DNA of 64,000 bases from Hahella sp. HNIBRBA332 (GTDB taxonomy: Bacteria > Pseudomonadota > Gammaproteobacteria > Pseudomonadales > Oleiphilaceae): positions 6,780,501-6,844,500 of the forward strand of contig NZ_CP132203.1 in NCBI RefSeq assembly GCF_030719035.1. Direction: 5' to 3'. The stretch's first letter is position 1; every line of letters starts with the position of its first letter. A program made the position numbers and the translations under genes. The notes under the pieces are model-generated. The model worked only from the letters and a program-made list of their open reading frames with translations, did not search any database and was not told the origin of the DNA. Positions 18,144-27,127 of the stretch are shown here, piece by piece.

Positions 18144-18409
18144 TCGGCTAAACCAAAGTCTCAGTGACGAACCACTCTGAAAGGCGCTTTAATGAGCCTG
18201 GGCGTTAAACGCGTCAAAGTGTCGATAGAATAAAGGAAAATGCGTCGTTATAACGCCATGTGAGGCTTTTCGTGACGACGTTTATTTAGTATGAATATTC
18301 TAATTCCGTCTGCTAGCGTTTGAATTAAGTCACATAACAAGAAAAGCCATCTGCGCAGTGATTACGCGCACTATCAAGCATGAGCTGAAATTAAAAGGTT
18401 GGAGAACTA

Positions 18410-19666
18410 ATGGCGGCAATCCCTGAGAAAAATAAGGCTGGCCCCAAGATCGGGCTGGTATTGGGAGGCGGCGGCGCGCTGGGCGGCATCTATGAAATTG
18501 GCGCTTTGCGGGCTCTGGACGAGGCATTAGATGGACTGGATTTCAACGACCTGTACGTCTATGTCGGCGTTAGCGCAGGCGCATTCGTCGCAGCGAATTT
18601 GGCTAATCAGATGACCACGGCGCAGATGTGCCGAATATTTGTCAAAAACGAAGCGGATGTGCACCCCTTTCACCCCGGCGTATTTTACCGACCCGCTTTA
18701 CGCGAATATCTACGTCGAGCTGTTTCGATTCCTGGGCTGGTGATGGAAGCCTGCGCAAAATTCATCGAAAACCCTCGCGATCAAAGTCTGCTGGAAGCCA
18801 TGACGATTCTTGCGCAGGCGGCCCCCTCCGGTTTATTTGAAAACGAAGGTTTGCATGAATACCTTGAGCGTTCCTACAGTCTGTTGGGGCGAACCAATGA
18901 CTTCAGAAAACTCAGTCGCCGTTTGTATTTGATTGCGGCGGACCTTGAGAGCAGCGACGCCGTTCGCTTTGGCTCGCCCGGTTACGATCACGTTCCTATC
19001 TCCAAAGCGGTGCAAGCCAGTGTCGCCGCTCCGGGTATCTATACGCCAGTGGAGATTGACGGTCGACACTATGTCGACGGTATCCTGCGGAAGGGGATGC
19101 ATGCTTCCGTCGCGTTGGAGGATGGCGCAGATTTGGTGTTGGCGATAAACCCGGTCGTGCCCATAGACGTTCAGCAGGCAGTGGAAGCTGGAACCATGGC
19201 TCAGGGCGCCTTGCTGAACAAAGGGATGCCGAACATCTGGTCGCAGACATATAGAACCATGGTTTACTCCCGCATGCGCGCTGGAATGGCGATGTATGAA
19301 AGCGAGTATCCTGATGCGGATATCGTGCTGTTTGAGCCGGCCCGTTATGACGCTAAACTGTTTTTCTCCAATGTCTTCAGTTTCCAGTCGCGCCGTATTG
19401 TTTGCGAGCATGCATACCAGATGACCAGGCAGGACTTGCTGCACCGGTATGACGCATTGTCAGAGCAGTTTGCGCCCTACGGCGTCACCATTCGTAGAGA
19501 TATTCTTGAAGATGAGCAGAGGACTATCAGTACGAGCCTTTATGGTGAAATGCTGCCAGTCTACGTGGCGAATGAAAAGCGCAATAATGTCAGCTACTTA
19601 AGCCGGATCGGCAATAGCCTTGAAGGGGTGGCGGATTTATTGCAGAGCGCTAAGAATATAATTTGA
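18410..19666 (+). CDS. Patatin-like phospholipase
   Basis: This 418-residue patatin-family protein is a predicted lipid acyl hydrolase. The oxyanion hole is GGGGALGG, the nucleophile Ser lies in GVSAGAF (GxSxG), and the dyad Asp lies in HYVDGI. A long C-terminal half beyond the patatin core (from about residue 260) is of unknown function. There is no obvious signal peptide. The start is preceded by GGTTGGAG. It has its own 266-base upstream gap after ptsP and a strong terminator downstream. Confidence 0.88.
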   Translation: MAAIPEKNKAGPKIGLVLGGGGALGGIYEIGALRALDEALDGLDFNDLYVYVGVSAGAFVAANLANQMTTAQMCRIFVKNEADVHPFHPGVFYRPALREYLRRAVSIPGLVMEACAKFIENPRDQSLLEAMTILAQAAPSGLFENEGLHEYLERSYSLLGRTNDFRKLSRRLYLIAADLESSDAVRFGSPGYDHVPISKAVQASVAAPGIYTPVEIDGRHYVDGILRKGMHASVALEDGADLVLAINPVVPIDVQQAVEAGTMAQGALLNKGMPNIWSQTYRTMVYSRMRAGMAMYESEYPDADIVLFEPARYDAKLFFSNVFSFQSRRIVCEHAYQMTRQDLLHRYDALSEQFAPYGVTIRRDILEDEQRTISTSLYGEMLPVYVANEKRNNVSYLSRIGNSLEGVADLLQSAKNII

Positions 19667-19672
19667 GGTTTT

Positions 19673-19731
19673 ACCCTTCGTCCGATTTCCCCCTCCTATC
19701 AAACCCCATTTGGACGAAGGGTTTTTTCTTT
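19673..19731 (+). terminator. Intrinsic terminator after the patatin gene
   Basis: An 11-bp perfect stem, ACCCTTCGTCC (19673-19683) with GGACGAAGGGT (19712-19722), closes a 28-base loop and is followed by TTTTTCTTTT. Confidence 0.85.
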
Positions 19732-19789
19732 TGCAGATAAATAGAATCGCGCTATTTGTCTGTCAATAAAGCAGGCAGGGATTCGGGGG

Positions 19790-20155
19790 TTAATCTCTTG
19801 AGCTTCCGGCGGCCTGTAGTTGGGTGAGGTAACCTTCCCAGTAACGCTCTTTGTTTTGGCACAAGTCATATAGATATGGCCAGGAATAAATACCACTATC
19901 ATGGCCGTCGCTAAATGTCAGCTTTAATGCGTAATTGCCTGCGGCCTCTACGCCATCAATGCGCACAAGGCGTTTGCCGGTCTGTAACACCGCACCCTTG
20001 CCCCCATGCCCTCGCACTTCCGCAGAAGGCGAGAGTACACGTAAAAATTCCGCTTCCAACACGTAGGTTTCCGCTTCGCTATAACTTAACTCAAGCGTAG
20101 CCGAGCGCTGATGGAGTTGGATTCGCCGTGGAATAGGGGCCTGAGTGGCAGACAT
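19790..20155 (-). CDS. DUF971 (GBBH-like) domain protein
   Basis: This 121-residue protein carries the DUF971/GBBH-like fold also found at the N-terminus of gamma-butyrobetaine hydroxylase; the segment RIDGVEAAGNYALKLTFSDGHDSGIYSW is characteristic. Stand-alone forms are common near hslVU and in Fe-S contexts, but their function is unproven. The ATG giving MSATQAP is set by AGGAAACAG upstream. It lies 24 bases after hslU and is probably the last gene of the hslVU operon. Confidence 0.82.
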   Translation of the reverse strand: MSATQAPIPRRIQLHQRSATLELSYSEAETYVLEAEFLRVLSPSAEVRGHGGKGAVLQTGKRLVRIDGVEAAGNYALKLTFSDGHDSGIYSWPYLYDLCQNKERYWEGYLTQLQAAGSSRD

Positions 20156-20178
20156 TAATGCTGTTTCCTGTGGAAATA

Positions 20179-21507
20179 TTAGAGAATATACCGGCTGAGG
20201 TCTTCGTCTTCCGACAGTTCTCCCAGACACTCATCGACATATTCAGCGGTGACCTCAAAGCTATCTCTGATTTTATCGCCCGCCGCGAAGGAGACTTCTT
20301 CAAGCAGCTTTTCCATAACGGTGTGCAGCCTTCTGGCGCCGATATTCTCAGTTTTCTCATTTACCTTCCAGGCGATCTCCGCGATGCGCTGGATGGCGCC
20401 TTCACTGAAGCTGATGTCCACACCTTCGGTTTTCATCAGGGCGACATATTGCTCAGTAAGCGAAGCATTCGGTTCGGTCAGAATACGTTGGAAGTCGCTG
20501 GGCGATAACGCATCCAGTTCCACGCGAATGGGCAAACGCCCCTGAAGCTCTGGAATCAGATCTGAAGGCTTGGCGAGATGGAACGCGCCTGAAGCGATGA
20601 AGAGGATATGGTCTGTCTTCAGCATGCCGAATTTAGTGCTGACGGTGCAGCCTTCGATCAGCGGCAACAGGTCTCTCTGTACGCCTTCCCGGGATACGTC
20701 GGCGGAGCTGGTTTCGGAACGTTTGGCGACCTTATCAATTTCATCAATAAAGACAATCCCGTTCTCCTCAACCGCCCGCAGGGCGCGTTGCTTGATTTCT
20801 TCCTCGTTGACCAGCTTGGCGGCTTCCTCGTCTTTGACCTTTTTCATGGCTTCCGCCACTTTCATACGTTTGGTGCGCTTCCGGTCGCCGCTCATGTTGG
20901 AGAACATGCTTTGCAACTGGCTGGTCATTTCCTCCATGCCGGGAGGCGCCATGATCTCTACACCGACCGGCGTGGCCTTGATTTCAATGTCTATTTCTTT
21001 GTCATCCAGCGTGCCTTCACGCAGCTTCTTGCGAAATACCTGGCGGGCGGCGGATTCTTTCTCCACCGGCGCATCGCTGTTGAATGAACGTGCGGGAGGA
21101 AGCAGGGCGTCCAGAATACGCTCTTCGGCGGCATCCAGCGCGCGGTTCTCCACTTTCGTCATTTCTTTCTCGCGTAGAAGCTTGATGGCCATATCCGCTA
21201 AATCACGAATGATGGACTCTACGTCGCGGCCGACATAGCCCACCTCTGTAAACTTGGTGGCTTCTACTTTTATAAATGGCGCATCAGCCAGTTTGGCCAG
21301 ACGCCGGGCGATTTCAGTCTTCCCTACGCCGGTAGGGCCGATCATCAGAATGTTTTTGGGAGTGACTTCTTCACGCAGGCCTTCATCGATCTGCATGCGA
21401 CGCCAGCGATTGCGCAGTGCGATTGCAACCGCACGCTTGGCGGAGTCTTGTCCTATGATGTGCTTGTCTAGCTCCTGAACTATTTCACGGGGAGTCATGG
21501 ACGACAT
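20179..21507 (-). CDS. hslU: ATP-dependent protease ATPase subunit HslU
   Basis: HslU (ClpY) is the AAA+ hexamer that unfolds substrates and feeds them to HslV. The 442-residue protein has Walker A GPTGVGKTE, Walker B IVFIDEID, a charged I-domain in between, and the C-terminal SRYIL tail that inserts into HslV. It starts 15 bases after hslV and shares its heat-shock promoter. Confidence 0.98.
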   Translation of the reverse strand: MSSMTPREIVQELDKHIIGQDSAKRAVAIALRNRWRRMQIDEGLREEVTPKNILMIGPTGVGKTEIARRLAKLADAPFIKVEATKFTEVGYVGRDVESIIRDLADMAIKLLREKEMTKVENRALDAAEERILDALLPPARSFNSDAPVEKESAARQVFRKKLREGTLDDKEIDIEIKATPVGVEIMAPPGMEEMTSQLQSMFSNMSGDRKRTKRMKVAEAMKKVKDEEAAKLVNEEEIKQRALRAVEENGIVFIDEIDKVAKRSETSSADVSREGVQRDLLPLIEGCTVSTKFGMLKTDHILFIASGAFHLAKPSDLIPELQGRLPIRVELDALSPSDFQRILTEPNASLTEQYVALMKTEGVDISFSEGAIQRIAEIAWKVNEKTENIGARRLHTVMEKLLEEVSFAAGDKIRDSFEVTAEYVDECLGELSEDEDLSRYIL

Positions 21508-21522
21508 TGTTTAAACCTTCTC

Positions 21523-22068
21523 TTACACAGTGGGGGGAGTCTGAGTCCCGTCAATTTCTTCCAGCGTCAGGTTCTGGTTAGTGAAAACGCAGATGTCCCC
21601 CGCTATTGCCAGGCTCTTCTTAACGATATCAGTCGCTTCAAGCTCTGTATTTTCGAGTAGTGCGCGCGCTGCAGCTTGGGCGTAGGGGCCGCCGGAGCCA
21701 ATGGCGATCAAGCTATTCTCCGGCTCTATTACGTCGCCGTTGCCGGTAATGATCAGTGAAGCTTTGCTGTCTGCAACCGCCAGCAGGGCTTCCAGGCGGC
21801 GCAAGGCGCGATCGGTTCGCCAGTCTTTGGCGAGTTCAACGGCGGCTCTGACGAGATTGCCCTGATGCTTTTCCAGCTGGGCTTCAAAACGCTCAAACAA
21901 TGTAAATGCGTCAGCGGTGCCACCAGCGAAACCGGCGATTACTTTATTGTGGTAGAGGCGGCGCACTTTGCGGGCGTTCCCCTTCATAACTGTATTGCCC
22001 AGGGATACCTGGCCGTCGCCACCCATGGCGACCTTACCGTCTCTACGGACTGAAACAATGGTGGTCAT
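21523..22068 (-). CDS. hslV: ATP-dependent protease subunit HslV
   Basis: HslV (ClpQ) is the proteasome-like peptidase of the HslUV protease. The 181-residue protein starts MTTIVSVRRDGKVAMGGDGQ; Thr2 becomes the N-terminal nucleophile after Met removal. The GSGG motif and a Lys in the RKVRRL segment are present. GGAG precedes the ATG. A sigma-32 promoter is found 43-70 bases upstream. Confidence 0.98.
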   Translation of the reverse strand: MTTIVSVRRDGKVAMGGDGQVSLGNTVMKGNARKVRRLYHNKVIAGFAGGTADAFTLFERFEAQLEKHQGNLVRAAVELAKDWRTDRALRRLEALLAVADSKASLIITGNGDVIEPENSLIAIGSGGPYAQAAARALLENTELEATDIVKKSLAIAGDICVFTNQNLTLEEIDGTQTPPTV

Positions 22069-22110
22069 GCCTTTCTCCAGGCGATTGAATGAATAACCGT
22101 AAGGAAAGGT

Positions 22111-22138
22111 ATATGGAGCCGATGACGGCTATTTCAAG
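22111..22138 (-). promoter_or_regulatory. Sigma-32 heat-shock promoter of hslVU
   Basis: On the minus strand CTTGAAA (22132-22138), a 13-base spacer and CTCCATAT (22111-22118) match the RpoH consensus CTTGAAA-N11-16-CCCCATNT with one mismatch. It drives hslVU and probably the DUF971 gene. Confidence 0.85.
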
Positions 22139-22223
22139 GAAGTAGGTGAGTAGAAAATAGTCGTAGTCAAGGCGATGCGCCTATTGCCTTGGCAGCGCGG
22201 CGCAATACGGACAGGAGGCGGGA

Positions 22224-22781
22224 TTAATTCTCCCGCTTTTGCTTCTTCACCAACGGTTGAATGTTGATGGCGACCAAACGGTCCATGGCGCTGTTCATCT
22301 TTGAGCGCGACGAAAATGGGCCGACCTGCACTCGATACCAAACATTTTCATTGGAAAGTTTCACTTCTTCCACCTGGGCTTTTAGGCCCTGAAATCCAAT
22401 GGTCGCCCGCTGTTTTTCTGCATCGTCAAACTCTCTGAAAGAGCCTGTTTGCAGCATATAGATAATCGCCTCGTTGGACTTTTTAGGTGTATAGGCTTCC
22501 ACTTTGGGGGCCACCACTTCCGTTTCCGGAAGCATGTCGTAGAACTTGAAGCGCGGCTCGTCCGACTCTTTGACTTCTGTTTTGGCGACATTGGCGGATG
22601 AGTTGGGCTTGGATGTTTGCGCCGTCGCGGAAGAGGGGATTCCTGTATTTAACTTGGTTGCAGGCACAGAATTCAAGTAGAACAAAAAATAGAGAAAGGC
22701 GGCAGCCAAACCCAGGTTGATAAACCAAACCCAAGGTGAAATTTTCTTTTCAGGTTGCTTTGTAGCGGCTTTTTTACTCAT
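22224..22781 (-). CDS. SPOR domain protein (FtsN-like)
   Basis: This 185-residue protein has a short basic cytoplasmic N-terminus, one membrane helix (WFINLGLAAAFLYFLFYL), a low-complexity linker, and a C-terminal SPOR domain (roughly residues 108-183) that binds denuded septal peptidoglycan. It lies between priA and hslV, where enteric bacteria carry ftsN and pseudomonads carry a similar SPOR gene. It is probably an FtsN-like divisome protein, but it is shorter than E. coli FtsN (319 residues), so I leave the symbol blank. Confidence 0.85.
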   Translation of the reverse strand: MSKKAATKQPEKKISPWVWFINLGLAAAFLYFLFYLNSVPATKLNTGIPSSATAQTSKPNSSANVAKTEVKESDEPRFKFYDMLPETEVVAPKVEAYTPKKSNEAIIYMLQTGSFREFDDAEKQRATIGFQGLKAQVEEVKLSNENVWYRVQVGPFSSRSKMNSAMDRLVAINIQPLVKKQKREN

Positions 22782-22935
22782 TTACCTAAGATTAGTCAGT
22801 CTGTTAATACAGTGAAAGGTCCGACAAAGGCAGGTTTTGCTTTCCAGCGCATAATCCTGAGATAGCCGCTCTCTCGGCGCAACCCTCGTCAAACTCGCCA
22901 TTATCCATGTCGCAGAAACAACTCGCAACCGCATG

Positions 22936-25176
22936 CTAGAGCGTTTCCAGCGGATCGACGTCAATCAACCATCTAAAATTTGAGGGCGTCGCTATTCCCT
23001 CGTTATATCGTAACCAATGCTTCAGAAACTGGCGCAACTCCGCTTTTTGAGGAGCGAATAGCCACAGGATTGCATGGAAGCGGTTTTGCTTTCGCTGCAT
23101 TACGCTAGGGAAAGGGCCGTGAATCTCAATCTGCAGACCGCTATTAACCTGCTGCAGCTCCATGAGAGACTCTTTTAGCGTCCAGAGTCCTCCTAACGCC
23201 GCCTCCAGCGTGGGGGCTTCCGCTCGAATCAGGGCCATGCTAGTGAAGGGGGGGAGCCTGCCGGACTCGCGAATAAACAGCTCTTCTTCGCAAATGGCGT
23301 TGTAATCCTGAGCGGCGATGGCCTGAAGTAAAGGATGGCTCGGGAACAAGGTTTGAATGATGACTTTACCTTCCACTGTGGATCGCCCCGCTCTTCCCGC
23401 TACCTGCAATAGCAGCTGCGCTGTTTTTTCCGCCGCTCTGAAGTCGCTGCTGAATAATCCACTGTCGGCGTTAATAATTCCGACCAATGCCAGGTTAGGA
23501 AAGTCATGTCCCTTCGCTAACATTTGAGTGCCGACAATGATACAGGACTCGTTACTGCGAATTTGGTGGAGCTTGTCCTGCAGACTGCCCTTGGTTTGAG
23601 TCGTGTCGCGGTCGATACGAATGACGGGCGTATCGGGAAATGTCGCTTCCAAGAACTCCTCTGTGCGCTCCGTGCCGGCGCCGACGGCTTTAATGGAGTC
23701 TTGTTTGCACTTTGGGCAGCATGTTGGGAGTGGGTAAGTGCTATCACAATGATGGCAACGAAGTTGGGCCGCTTTCATGTGATAGGTCAAACGTGCGTCG
23801 CAATTCCGGCACTCCGCCAGCCACCCGCATTCGACGCACATTAATGTAGGGGAGAACCCTCGGCGATTGATGAACAGCATGACTTGGCGCTGTTCAGCCA
23901 AATGCTGTTTTATCTCTTCTAATAAAGGAGGGGATATTCCGCCATGCAGAGGTCGGCTCTTAATATCCAGCAGTCTGATGCTCGGCGTGTTGGCGTTGAC
24001 GGCTCGTTGTCGCAATAAAATAGACTCATACCGCCTGCCGCGGGCATTCATGAGTGACTCAAGCGAGGGAGTGGCGGAGCCCAATACGATAGGGCAACTG
24101 TGCTCTTTGGCGCGCAATATGGCAAGGTCTCTCGCGTTATAGCGAGCGCCGTCCTGCTGCTTAAATGAGCTGTCGTGCTCTTCATCCACGATAATGCCGG
24201 CCAGATCATTGAAGGGGAGAAACACCGCAGAGCGGGTGCCAATGACTATTTGCGTCCGACCTTCCAGAACATTTATCCACACACGCATGCGTTCTTTATC
24301 AGTGAGAGCGCTGTGGTAAGCGGCCACCTTGTCGCCAAAGCGAGAAGCGAAGCGTTGTCTCAACTGAGGGGTGAGTGATATCTCCGGCGCGAGAGCAAGA
24401 AACTGACTGTCAGGGCGTTGGGTAAGTGCGAGTGCAATCCAGGCCAAATAGACTTCTGTTTTTCCGCTGCCGGTGACTCCGTTCAACAATATAGTGCGGA
24501 AGCTGTCTGGCTTAGAGACGATCGTGTTGAGAGCATCCTGTTGTTCCCGGTTGAGCAGCGGCGGCGCAAGAATTTGAGGTGTGGCGGTATTCCCCCCAGG
24601 AATATAAGAATGCGATTGAACCAGCCCTTTCTCTCCAAGGGCGCGCAATTGGGTTAGAGAGTATCCTTGGGCGGTGATATCGCCTTGCAGCATGGACTTT
24701 CTTTGTGAGAGCACGCTCCACAACTGCTTTTGCTTGGCGCCTCGTATTAGGTGATCTGCATTGCCTGCTGTGAGACCCAACGAGGAAACTGACCAGTAAG
24801 TCTCCTGCAAAGAATTGATTATATGCGCATCAGTGCTTGCCGTGCGCAGCGGCGGAGGGAGGGAGGCTAACACGACCTCGCCGATTGGGGCGTGATAATA
24901 ATCGGCGACCCACTGGCATAGCTGGAGGATGACAGGCGGAATCAATGGTGCGCGATCAAGTATTTTGGCGACGGGTTTGAGCCGGGATACTGGCAGTTCT
25001 GATTCGTTGGAAATGGCAAGTACAACCCCAGTCAGGCTCCTGCGTCCGAAGGGAACTTGTACTCGCGTGCCCGGCGAGTAGTCTTTCCTGAGATCTGTGG
25101 ATTGTGACGGGAGATAGTCAAATTGTCGGCGGAGGGGGACTGGCAGCGCTACGCTTACTACGAAAGAGGTTGACAT
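22936..25176 (-). CDS. priA: Primosomal protein N' (replication restart helicase PriA)
   Basis: PriA recognises stalled forks and reloads the replisome. The 746-residue protein has the 3'-DNA-end-binding N domain, Walker A GVTGSGKTE, DEEH box (IVDEEHDSS), and a zinc-binding insert with eight Cys from CVECGWLAECRNC to CCPKCK. No good ribosome site is seen before the ATG. It is divergent from rpmE. In Pseudomonas argS lies between priA and the SPOR gene; here the gap is only about 150 bases and argS is absent. Confidence 0.97.
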   Translation of the reverse strand: MSTSFVVSVALPVPLRRQFDYLPSQSTDLRKDYSPGTRVQVPFGRRSLTGVVLAISNESELPVSRLKPVAKILDRAPLIPPVILQLCQWVADYYHAPIGEVVLASLPPPLRTASTDAHIINSLQETYWSVSSLGLTAGNADHLIRGAKQKQLWSVLSQRKSMLQGDITAQGYSLTQLRALGEKGLVQSHSYIPGGNTATPQILAPPLLNREQQDALNTIVSKPDSFRTILLNGVTGSGKTEVYLAWIALALTQRPDSQFLALAPEISLTPQLRQRFASRFGDKVAAYHSALTDKERMRVWINVLEGRTQIVIGTRSAVFLPFNDLAGIIVDEEHDSSFKQQDGARYNARDLAILRAKEHSCPIVLGSATPSLESLMNARGRRYESILLRQRAVNANTPSIRLLDIKSRPLHGGISPPLLEEIKQHLAEQRQVMLFINRRGFSPTLMCVECGWLAECRNCDARLTYHMKAAQLRCHHCDSTYPLPTCCPKCKQDSIKAVGAGTERTEEFLEATFPDTPVIRIDRDTTQTKGSLQDKLHQIRSNESCIIVGTQMLAKGHDFPNLALVGIINADSGLFSSDFRAAEKTAQLLLQVAGRAGRSTVEGKVIIQTLFPSHPLLQAIAAQDYNAICEEELFIRESGRLPPFTSMALIRAEAPTLEAALGGLWTLKESLMELQQVNSGLQIEIHGPFPSVMQRKQNRFHAILWLFAPQKAELRQFLKHWLRYNEGIATPSNFRWLIDVDPLETL

Positions 25177-25199
25177 TTCAGATTAAAGGAATCTAATGC

Positions 25200-25227
25200 T
25201 TGTGAATTGTTCACAATCTGGTATGAT
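25200..25227 (+). promoter_or_regulatory. rpmE promoter with overlapping palindrome
   Basis: TATGAT (25222-25227) with an upstream TG forms an extended -10; TTGTGA lies 16 bases before it as a -35. The -35 is part of a perfect 7-3-7 palindrome, TTGTGAA-TTG-TTCACAA (25200-25216), which looks like an operator. A leader of about 100 bases follows before the L31 start, with a CCCGA/TCGGG hairpin at 25286-25307. Confidence 0.5.
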
Positions 25228-25336
25228 CACGCGTCTTTTCCACAGGCCAAATTGGTTGTGCGCTAGTTTGCCTAACATTGCGGTGCCCGACAAGTTCAGG
25301 GTTCGGGTAGCGGCAGGTTTTAAGCGAGGTAAGGTT

Positions 25337-25555
25337 ATGAAGCAAGGTATTCACCCGGAATATAAAGAAATTACTGCAACCTGCAGTTGCGGTAATGTTA
25401 TCAAGACCAAGTCTACTCTGTGTGAAAATATTCACATTGACGTATGCTCCAGCTGCCACCCTTTCTATACTGGTAAGCAGAAGGTTCTGGATACTGGCGG
25501 ACGTATTGATCGCTTTAAAAAGCGTTTCGGCGGTCGCATGGGGCGTGCCGGCTAA
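25337..25555 (+). CDS. rpmE: 50S ribosomal protein L31 (zinc form)
   Basis: L31 bridges the 50S and 30S subunits. The 72-residue protein starts MKQGIHPEYKEI with GAGGTAAGG upstream. It contains the zinc-binding Cys set CSC and CSSC, so it is the C+ form rather than the zinc-free paralogue made in zinc shortage. In-frame upstream codons do not resemble L31. A strong terminator follows. Confidence 0.97.
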   Translation: MKQGIHPEYKEITATCSCGNVIKTKSTLCENIHIDVCSSCHPFYTGKQKVLDTGGRIDRFKKRFGGRMGRAG

Positions 25556-25574
25556 TCTCGGAACACCCAACAAT

Positions 25575-25602
25575 AAAAAAGGCGCCTTTGGCGCCTTTTT
25601 TA
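25575..25602 (+). terminator. rpmE terminator
   Basis: AAAAAAGGCGCC and GGCGCCTTTTTT form a strong stem with a 3-base loop 20 bases after the rpmE stop, with T-rich sequence continuing. Confidence 0.92.
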
Positions 25603-25795
25603 TTTTCTGGACCTGTGTCGCCCCAAGTAGGGCTTAAGTCGCTGAAACCGCCGTGGTTTCCCTTGAGCGCAGAAATTAAACACGTAATAATGTGCCTCCG
25701 GTTCTTTCGGGCAATATAAAATATATAAAAAAGTGGAGGTTCGTTTAGCCTTTTGGGCGACGGTAATCCCATCATTAGAGAGTAGGATAAAAGCA

Positions 25796-27067
25796 ATGTC
25801 AGACGAGTTGAAAAAAGCGGCGCTGGAGTATCATGCACAACCGCGCCCGGGTAAGTTGAGTGTTGAGATTACCAAACCTACGGCGACTTCTCGTGATCTG
25901 TCCCTGGCTTATAGCCCGGGCGTAGCTGAGCCTGTTCGCGAAATCGCCAAAGATGCGGAAAATGCATATCGCTACACCAATAAGGGGAATTTGGTCGCAG
26001 TGATATCTGATGGGACGGCCATTCTTGGGCTGGGTAATTTAGGGCCCTTGGCCAGCAAGCCTGTCATGGAAGGTAAAGGCGTACTGTTCAAGCGTTTCGC
26101 TGGAATCGATGTTTTTGATATCGAAGTCAAAGCGGAGAGTCCACAGGCGTTTATCGATACGGTCGCTCGTATCGCTGATACCTTCGGGGGGATTAACCTC
26201 GAAGACATCAAGGCGCCGGAGTGTTTTGAGATAGAAAGAGTTCTCATTGAGCAATGCTCTATCCCTGTATTCCATGACGACCAGCACGGTACGGCCATCG
26301 TTACAGCGGCGGGCATGCTGAATGCACTGGAGCTGCAAGGCAAACAAATTGGCGAGGCCAAAATTGTGTGTCTGGGTGCGGGTGCTGCGGCGGTAGCCTG
26401 TATGAAGCTTTTGATTAGCTGCGGCGCGAAATCGGAAAATATCTATATGATTGACCGTAAAGGGGTCATTCATAGCGGTCGTGATGACCTTAACCAATAC
26501 AAGGCTATGTTTGCCTTGGATACTGACAAGCGCACTCTGGCTGACGCTTGTGAGGGCGCAGACGTATTTGTGGGCCTTTCAGGGCCAGATCTGCTTTCGG
26601 TAGATATGTTGAAGAGCATGGCCCCGAATCCGGTGATTTTCGCTTGCTCCAACCCCGACCCGGAAATCAAGCCTGAGCTGGCGTTGGCGGCTCGTGACGA
26701 TTTGATCATGGCGACAGGACGTTCCGATTACCCGAATCAGGTGAACAACGTACTGGGTTTCCCTTTTATATTCCGTGGAGCCCTGGATGTGCGTGCGACT
26801 GCTATCAATGAAGAGATGAAAGTCGCGGCAGTGAACGCTATCCGTGAACTGGCCAAACAGCCTGTACCACAGGATGTTGTTGACGCATATGGCGGTGAGC
26901 AATTCGAGTTTGGCAAGAACTATATCATCCCAAAACCGATGGACGTTCGTTTGTTGACGGAAGTATGCGCGGCTGTCGCCAGAGCGGCGGTTGACTCAGG
27001 TGTTGCTCGTTTGCCTTACCCCGAGCACTACCCATTGAACTCAATCGACGATATTAAAATTGTATGA
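25796..27067 (+). CDS. NAD(P)-dependent malic enzyme (short form)
   Basis: The enzyme oxidatively decarboxylates malate to pyruvate. At 423 residues it lacks the C-terminal phosphotransacetylase-like domain of E. coli MaeB, so it is the short bacterial form. The start MSDELKKAALEYH fits the family, with AGGA upstream. Catalytic residues are visible in DGTAILGLGN, EGKGVLFKRF and the metal site FHDDQHGTAIV. The Rossmann site is CLGAGAAAVA. Coenzyme choice cannot be settled by eye. It is monocistronic and convergent with mrcA. Confidence 0.92.
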   Translation: MSDELKKAALEYHAQPRPGKLSVEITKPTATSRDLSLAYSPGVAEPVREIAKDAENAYRYTNKGNLVAVISDGTAILGLGNLGPLASKPVMEGKGVLFKRFAGIDVFDIEVKAESPQAFIDTVARIADTFGGINLEDIKAPECFEIERVLIEQCSIPVFHDDQHGTAIVTAAGMLNALELQGKQIGEAKIVCLGAGAAAVACMKLLISCGAKSENIYMIDRKGVIHSGRDDLNQYKAMFALDTDKRTLADACEGADVFVGLSGPDLLSVDMLKSMAPNPVIFACSNPDPEIKPELALAARDDLIMATGRSDYPNQVNNVLGFPFIFRGALDVRATAINEEMKVAAVNAIRELAKQPVPQDVVDAYGGEQFEFGKNYIIPKPMDVRLLTEVCAAVARAAVDSGVARLPYPEHYPLNSIDDIKIV

Positions 27068-27082
27068 TTTGAGTTGAGGAAT

Positions 27083-27111
27083 AAAAAGCCGCGCAATTGC
27101 GCGGCTTTTTT
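27083..27111. terminator. Bidirectional terminator between malic enzyme and PBP1A genes
   Basis: AAAAAGCCGCGCAA and TTGCGCGGCTTTTTT form an uninterrupted palindrome with A/T tracts on both sides, 16 bases after the malic enzyme stop and 17 before the mrcA stop. Confidence 0.92.
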
Positions 27112-27127
27112 GTGGCGTGAAGGGGGG

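Noticed and set aside
20570..21238. Long reading frame on the plus strand opposite hslU
   Set aside because: Ser/Arg-rich antisense product of a conserved gene, with no homology or ribosome site.
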